A stretch of DNA of 64,000 bases, from positions 1-64,000 of the forward strand of contig JAJKFJ010021392.1 of NCBI GenBank assembly GCA_027382625.1, read 5' to 3'. This DNA comes from Tetmemena sp. SeJ-2015 (lineage: Eukaryota > Ciliophora > Spirotrichea > Sporadotrichida > Oxytrichidae). Made by a program: the position numbers and the translations under genes. This document shows, one piece after another, positions 57,201 to 64,000 of the stretch (its first letter is position 1; the number at the start of each line of letters is the position of its first letter). The notes under the pieces are model-generated. The model made no database searches and had not been told where the DNA came from. It saw only the letters and a list, made by a program, of their open reading frames with translations.

Positions 57201-60200
57201 AGTTTATTTGATTTTTAGTAATTAAAATGCTATGCTATTTAAGACTAAATATTTAATCTAAGATTATATAAACATAATTTTAATTATATCTATCTTGACA
57301 GATACTAGTTTTGAGATTTAATTTTTGTTAACTTTCGAAAATATTGATGCTAGTTTTTTTCCCCAAAAATAAAAGGTTTATCAAGCAAAAAAGATATGTT
57401 TTAGTGCTTTTTACTTAAAATTGAATAATTCATCCTCTCATTAATTTAAACAAATTTATTAATTTATTATATCTTTTTCTCAATTTATTATGGTTTTGAA
57501 TCTCGAGATCATATTTAAGTCTATCTTCTCCGTCTATTGCAACACAACTACATTTAAGTTTATTACAATTTCACTTCTACTTACTTGAAAACATTGAACA
57601 CATACTTGACAATGTTTGGGTGCACCAGGAACAATAAAATAACTACTGTGGAAGTCGAGAAAGCCACAAACTAGGGCCTTTATTCAGCCTTCCTGTAAAT
57701 TATACCCCACACGCAGTAGCTTATAGTAACTAGCAAAAATGGAAGTAGGACGAACAAAGCCAACTTAAAATAGAAGATTCTATATTAACTTATAATAAAT
57801 AATATATTGTTGCTATTAATTCTAATGGGAATCAAAGTATGTGATTGTGAAGAATCATCTGTCTTATTAGCGTTAGTGTTATAACCTGCGTCGTTATTGA
57901 GGAAACAATCTACTGAAAATATCTAGTTGGAGGCCTCGCCCACAGTGTCATTAGCTTTAAAATAGTCTAGAACTATTTAAGGCCAGTTGAAATCAAAAGA
58001 AGCAGTGAGGACTATGAGTTGGATGTGATTTAGCAGAATCTTCTGGAACACACTAGTGATGTTTTTAATATTGGCTGCTCCTTTCAAAGTTGATCTTATC
58101 ATCACACTTATCAGAATTATTGCAATGATAAATACTGCAAATGTTATAATTGCAAAGACAAAGATAGCCACTATTCTGAAAACGTTGATAGCGAAGTCAG
58201 GACATTTTCCGCACTTAAAAGAACTGGAGGTAGAGTAGCCTGATTTGCAATCAGCGCAGAGTATTCCTTCATATCCTGTGTAGCACTCACCCATCGGATT
58301 GTTCTTCGGAGGGATCATACCACTATAGATAATTACAAAGTATAATAAGAACTCACAGACAAGCTGCAGTGTTGAAGCATTTGATGAATACTTTGGTCAT
58401 ATTGTTCTTTCTCAAAATTAATAAAATACTTTAAAAAATTTAAAATTATCTCCAATATCCTGGATTAGGTCCGATGTTTGCTCCTCCATTACAAACTGCC
58501 TTGTGTTGTGGGGCAAACCTGGCACTATCCAGGCTCAGTCATGACTTCAAGTGAGTAGTATTTTCCTTGTGCACATTCCTAAATTAAATTCTTAAATTGA
58601 TACCTCGCATCTATAGTGAAGATAAAAATTCCTAAAAGTTTATTTACGCTCCTGAAGACTGAAAGCTCTCACCTGCCTCGCAAGTTCTCAGACTGACGTT
58701 CGTATAAAAATCTAATGAAGTCTAGTTTTTGGCGGAAAGGCTTTGAAGATACTACTAATTGGCTGGCTTCGATTCGTCTATTCCTTCTGAGGAATAAGAA
58801 AGTTGGTAGCTACTACCGGGAGCAGCTGTGAAAGTTACGTTTGCTATCTTATAAACTCCGTTTTGAGAATAGAAAGTCGTTACACCAAAAAATTAATTAA
58901 CTTAAAATTTAAATGGAAAGCAAATTTAGAATTAATTAAAATTGAAAATATCATCGACCTTTAAAACAACTTACTTTAATGAAATATATTTCATCAGAGA
59001 ATAATATACATAAAATAAGTTTAAGATGGAAGAAAATAGACTTAGTTTTAAATGATTTAAATTTTAATGATACTGAAATTGAGGATAATAAATTTTATAT
59101 AGCTGCGGATATTTTAAAAAAAATAATTTGATATTTTACAATAAACATTGAATGAGGGATGAATTATATTAGATTTTATTCTCGATTTAAATACCAGTTA
59201 TTGAAGCTGGATAGAGTTAAGTGCTTGAAGAATTAGACAAAGTTGATTTGAGAGAAATATCTAACTTCTTGCTAGATTCAGTGCCCAACAATTTAGCCAT
59301 AAGGATCAGCTAACGCTAGGAACATTTCTGGCAGCTCTCCTCCACTTCTTTGGCCAGTCTAAGATGTTGAAGTTTATGAAGATGCTGTCGAATCAGTGCT
59401 CTATAGTTATCTTTCATCTTAGACTATGAGAAGTCTCTCTCTTCTTCCAGAATATCCTCTTTCAGGGTTTGCTCTCAAAAGCTACAAAAATAAAGTATCC
59501 TTCTATAAGAAGTAGAAGAGGAAGAATTAATTTTGTGATATAAATTAGTCAAATATATCCCCTACATTAAAAGAGGAAAGTTAGTGGCTCTCTTCTTATA
59601 TCATATTCTCAAAAAAAGAATCACTAAAGTATTTAAAAGTTTATGCAAGAGAAAATAAAAAGTGCCTGCGGCTTTCAAAAGCCATTCAATACTTTCCATT
59701 TAATTCGAAATCGTCAAAGAGCTAAAAAATGGTTATTTCCTACTGATATCTCCCTATCGCTTCTAAATCAATTATTGCTGCTGCGTCTAAATTAAAATTA
59801 GCCATAATTTTATCTCTCAAAAGCTAATCAGCATACTTCTAATAAATATGAAATACACAATTTGAAAGATACTGAGAGGAGTTAATAGCTACTATTTTTT
59901 AAGGATAGCTACCTATATTATCAGCATACACTCTTGCTTTATTTCCTTAGAAATAGAACTTATTCGAAGTTAGAAGTGTAGGGGCGACATCACTCCAGTA
60001 TAAAGCCCACCAGAAGAGTTTGCATAATTGTTTTTGAAAGAAGCTCTATCCTGAGAAGTTAAAGTTGCAATTATAGGGATCTGCACATTAAAGGTAGGCT
60101 CCTCCTCCCTTTATCGCTTTAAATAAAAAGCCATTATAAACAAACGCCCAGTTGTTTTAAAAGGTGGAGTTATGAATCACATTTTGTACTACGCTTTAAA

Positions 60201-63200
60201 TTAATTAAATCTATATTCTGCTATTTATCAAAAGCCCTCCTCCTTCTCCATATGAAGCGATACAGTTAGTGAATGTTGAACCTTAAATCTTTTATTAATT
60301 TTAACATTAAAAATTATCTTAGTATTGGTTTTCAGAGATCCAATCAATTTCTCTTGAGTTTGGGCTGAGAACTCCAAACTTATGCCTCCTCCTATATAAG
60401 CAGTAGAGTTGCTTATTTGAGCATTATAAACCCAGAATAGAAGGCAATCAACGAATTATCAATATATAATTATTAGCAATCAAAGCAATAGATTGATCCT
60501 CCAGAGGCCGAATAAGCAGGAAGCTTAGATTTCCCTAAAAAAGTATTATAAACAATTCTTATCACTACTTACTGTTGATGATGAGCGAATCAGAGAAGAA
60601 GTTTGTTTGACTTAAGTAAATGCTATTAGGAGCATAGATATTTGAGATTGTACTCTTATTGAAGGTGATGTAATTAATTGCATCAGTAGCATACAGATCT
60701 GCTCCATACTGGCCCGAGTAATTGTCTTAGAAGCGAGAATTGCTGATGTCTAGCTTGTTAAAGCTTTGAGCAAAAATAGCCGCTCCGGAGGTTGTTGCAA
60801 ATGAACCCAAGAAAGTACTTTAATTGATAGAGACTTCAGATTCCCCGGATAAGTAAATAGCACCTCCTAGTTTTGCATAGCCAAATCTGAAATTCGTATT
60901 CGTAATAGTCAGATTAAAATTTATCTAAGACTATTCATCATTCAGTTTTTATTTGATTAGTATTCATGATGACGTGTATAAAGCTACCTTTAAAATAATA
61001 TTTGTTGTTTAATTTGGCGGCACTGGTAATCTATGATGTCCAACCACTAAAAAAGCAATGTCAAATATATTCAAATCTTTCTTACGTCACATCATCAGTG
61101 AAAAGACTCCTATTGAATTATTTGAACTAATAAATATTTTTATGCGCAAAACTTTAAAAGGTGATATCAATTGAAAGGTTTGAAAAGCCAACGAAAATAT
61201 TCTTAGAAAGCGTTTCCGCTGTATTAAATTCGAAGGTTGAGTTTATGATGCTTGAATTCTGCGAGTACATTATTTGAAGAGTGTTCTAGACTGCTTTGTT
61301 TAAGTAGAACCTTTAAAAATTAAATTTTGACTATATTAAATCTTGAGTTAAAAATCTCAATCGGTTCAACCTATTTATATGCTTTAAAACGCAAAATCTT
61401 ACATCACTAGACTCAAGAATAATTGTTAATGAAAATATTTATGATCATATTTAATCGTAACACTCAAATAAATTTTATTTCTTAGAATGTTGATAACTGA
61501 TGTTTCCTAGGCATAGTTACTAGAATGAATTAATAATTTGCAAATATGTTTCTTTACTTTGTAAAAGTGCTGGCATTGATGGTCATATAGGACTTAGTGA
61601 CTAGATTGATTACTCCTCCTTTGTAAATTGCAGTATTTTGGGAAAATGTGGCTCCTTATAGCTATAGATATGCAGAATATACATATTAAATAAAACATAA
61701 TATTTGAATTGTCAAGTTAAATGCTCCTGCAGTAAAGAATAATTTAAACTCAATTATTATCAATTTGAATTTAAAGGCGTAGTTTCCTTTTACGGTTGAA
61801 GATACTAGGGAAAGCACAGACTTAGTGACTTAAAAGACACCTCCTGTGATTGCTGAATTTTCTTCATAGAAATTAATCATACAAAATCTTACATAAAAAT
61901 TAGGATGATGTGTCTTTCATTTTAATTAACTTAAAAATAAACATAAGAGCATACAATAACCACAATTTATTTGACTAAATTAAAATTTAAATAGCAGCTG
62001 GATTTAAGATAATTTGTTTTAAAATTTCATTTATAATTTGTCATTTTAGTGTTATATAAGTAGTAAACTCCTCCAAGATTCGCATAGTTGCAATACTTAT
62101 AACTGTTAAAAACAAAACCTAAAATTAATAAATTTAGTTTAGAGTGGATTGAACTATCTTAGCATTTTGGACTGAGAAGGCAGAGCCATAGAGGTATGTG
62201 CTAGTTGTTACGGACTTAGTGACATCTATTATATTAAAACTATCCTTGCACTAGAACTTGTTGTTGTCGAAATTAAGAGTCAAATCTTGAGCCACTGCTG
62301 ACAGAATAGAACCATCCTTACAAGTTGAATTCACGAGCACGCAGTTAGAAATATTTACTGTATTGGCTGCGTTTATAAAAAAGATTCCACCCGATGCTTA
62401 TGCGTTTGATACAGAACAACTTGCAGCTGAAATACTTGAACCTGATAGAAGCAACGTCAAATATTTATAGTTCAAATTATTTTCTATTTTTTTGCAAATA
62501 CTTGTCGTCAAGATAAAACAATCCTCCTTGCAAGAAAATAAAATTATATTTTGTTAAGGTAGCCGTATTCTGAGAGAACTCACAGTTGGTGAAGTTTATC
62601 CTAGCAAATGAACTTCAAACATTTCTCAAAAAATACTTTATAGGATTTTAAATAGAACTGGCACTGTCTACTGATGTTCTTTTATGATAGTGCACTCCCG
62701 CATTCAAAAAGTATTATAAATAAATTTGTGAAGGAGATGGAATTTTTAAAAACGCTATCTTCTACAGTCATATCTACATTATCAAAAGTTTGGATGCAAC
62801 TACCAAGTCCTGCCACTTAATAATTTATATCGATTAAAATTATGAATATTTGCCACCAAAAATTTTCAAAAAATCAAAATTTTAAATTGGCTTTAGCACT
62901 TAGGGATTTTAATTCAAAGCTCCTCTTAAATTAAATTTTTAGAAATTTACAATCTTTGAGATTCAACTTCTTATGAGTTGGAGCCTTTTAATTTTTTAAA
63001 CATAGTTAATGTCAATCAAATTCTCTCATTCAAACAAATTTTGCACCTGTCTTTTGACTTTAGAAGAGAACAAAAAATTCTTGATAGGCTTTTTATTTTT
63101 TTATATGTTTGACCCCGTTTTTCAGAGTATTTAGAAAAAAATAGTAAATCCATAAAAGCCAAAAGTTATTTAAAAAAAGATTTTTGTTTTCGATATTTAA

Positions 63201-64000
63201 AGGGTTTAGAAATTAGGTAAAAATAATTCTTAGAATTTTTTATATTTAAATTTGAATTTATTATAATTTATTTTTAATTTTCCATTCCTATTTTAATTAC
63301 TTTCAATTTAAAACAAGCCTTAAAAAATTTTTCCCCTATTTGAATTTGAAAAATCGAGAGGAACCTTGGGTTTGCCAGTTCCAATTTCCTGCTTAAGATA
63401 TAAATTTCAAGTACAATTTGGAGTTAATTAGGGGAAAATTTTGGGCATCCCCTGAAGTAATAAATTTTTTTTAAAAATTTTGGAGAAGTTACTAAAAACT
63501 TGGGGGTTTTTTTATGGGGACTGTTTAATTTTAAATTTGAAATCCAAAAAAAAGTTTTATGCCTTTCTATAAAGCGATATTGGGAATCTTAGAAAATTTA
63601 ATTTTTAAGGGTTTTTAATTAAAACATATTTTTTTTCCCCTTAAATATTTTAAATTTCTTAAAAAATTTTCATAAGAATTTTGTAAAATATTTTAGAAGA
63701 ACTTCATCTTAGTTTAATTTCATTAAGATACTAACTCAATACAGGGATGTTATATTTGGGTTTGGGACCTGAGAGTAATTATAAATTGAGAAGTTACTAT
63801 CTGCTATTATGAACTGGTAATAATTTGAAACTTCAAAAAGTGCTGCCCTCTAGTAATCAGCGTTGTTGTAATCTTAGAAAAGTTAGTTATTAAAAATACT
63901 CACTTAAAATAGAATTTTAAAAATCGGAAAAGATATAAGATTTTTAGGGAAATCATTTAGTTATTTTTTAGCACTTAGGACCAAAAACCACCAGAGAAAA
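54274..64000 (-). CDS. Very large membrane protein: beta-helix ectodomain, Cys-rich stalk, multi-pass C-terminus (5' end beyond window)
   Basis: Read on the minus strand from the window end. 63960-58900 encodes right-handed beta-helix-like repeats with recurring GGAIY, GAAIFAQS and LDISNSRFQDN elements, as in large ciliate surface proteins with pectin-lyase-like folds. A Cys-rich stalk follows (GECYTGYEGILCADC ... CGKC, near 58290). Transmembrane segments run from 58220 to 56330, including VVILLFLVHPNIVKYVFNVF and FLIFIQVFLVQQ. A long charged cytosolic tail ends on TGA at 54274. A 37-nt intron (57548-57584) and IESs of 354 and 260 bases (pointers ATT and GAAT) interrupt the membrane part. Whether 54274-56150 is the same gene is not certain. 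A receptor or adhesion role is inferred. Confidence 0.7.
56812..57071. other. IES, pointer GAAT (ATTC on + strand)
   Basis: 260-base insert between repeats at 56808 and 57068. Excision gives PALIVWGMGIPFFSYILLS, a continuous membrane segment. The MDS between this and the longer IES is only 80 bases. Confidence 0.7.
57148..57501. other. Long IES, pointer ATT (AAT on + strand)
   Basis: 354-base AT-rich insert between repeats at 57145 and 57499. Excision joins DRLKYDLEI to VCYQGQHNFWSL, the order expected in this protein family. Confidence 0.65.
62880..63720. other. Homopolymer-rich island inside the large membrane protein gene
   Basis: The beta-helix coding signal is lost here and replaced by runs of A, T and G, densest at 63410-63660. 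Coding-like sequence resumes at about 63730. It has the same texture as the islands at 9240 and 24175. Confidence 0.5.

Noticed and set aside
1..64000. CRISPR arrays, bacterial operons, rRNA genes
   Set aside because: No regularly spaced repeats, no bacterial gene order and no rRNA-like sequence were seen.

Overview
This window is ciliate DNA, and the evidence points to the germline (micronuclear) genome of a hypotrich of the Oxytricha/Stylonychia/Tetmemena kind. TAA and TAG are read as glutamine inside conserved proteins and TGA is the working stop; aspartyl-tRNA synthetase and an AGC kinase both end cleanly on TGA. Ordinary GT...AG introns of about 33-130 nt are present. The conserved genes are also cut by short AT-rich inserts with no splice sites, flanked by 2-6 nt direct repeats. 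Removing an insert plus one repeat copy restores the exact family alignment. These are internal eliminated sequences (IESs) with pointers, between macronuclear-destined segments (MDSs). No telomere, rRNA or tRNA gene was found.

The main result is at 24624-27714. What look like two broken AGC kinase genes in tandem are one scrambled gene. Nine segments lie in order up to 26745, and the eight that belong between them lie in order at 26890-27714. Sixteen matched pointers of 6-10 nt join them alternately into one continuous kinase domain.

Layout. 1-1069: fold-back element with 0.28 kb arms. 1398-2640 and 6430-7800: two diverged copies of a segment carrying a small secreted-protein gene, separated by a 2.8 kb inverted-repeat structure (about 2970-5790) whose spacer holds an IES-interrupted reading frame. 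8500-11100: poorly resolved coding fragments. 11998-12746: the best-preserved copy of the secreted family. 14559-15370: D-aminoacyl-tRNA deacylase without its 5' part. 15850-17119: Cdc14 phosphatase. 17590-20025: ubiquitin-like membrane protein. 20675-22552: aspartyl-tRNA synthetase. 23339-24175: p24/TMED cargo receptor without its membrane end. 24624-27714: scrambled kinase. 27972-28904: DOMON-like secreted protein. 29320-41000: five mostly unrecognised low-complexity or coiled-coil genes. 41334-44832: ankyrin/coiled-coil/GRIP-type golgin. 44982-47179: protein disulfide isomerase. 47215-49421: two coiled-coil genes. 49533-51504: radial spoke protein with DPY-30 and GAF-like regions. 51800-53600: unrecognised fragments. 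54274 to the window end: a very large beta-helix membrane protein on the minus strand.

The recognised genes are household functions: translation quality control, secretory traffic, ER folding, cell-cycle phosphatase and cilium. They do not form an operon; what unites them is that each must be spliced at the DNA level before use. Two cautions apply. Single-base losses in conserved genes, often in homopolymers, suggest residual long-read error. Several islands made almost wholly of homopolymer runs look like poor consensus. Because only TGA stops translation, open frames arise easily by chance, so unrecognised genes carry low confidence.
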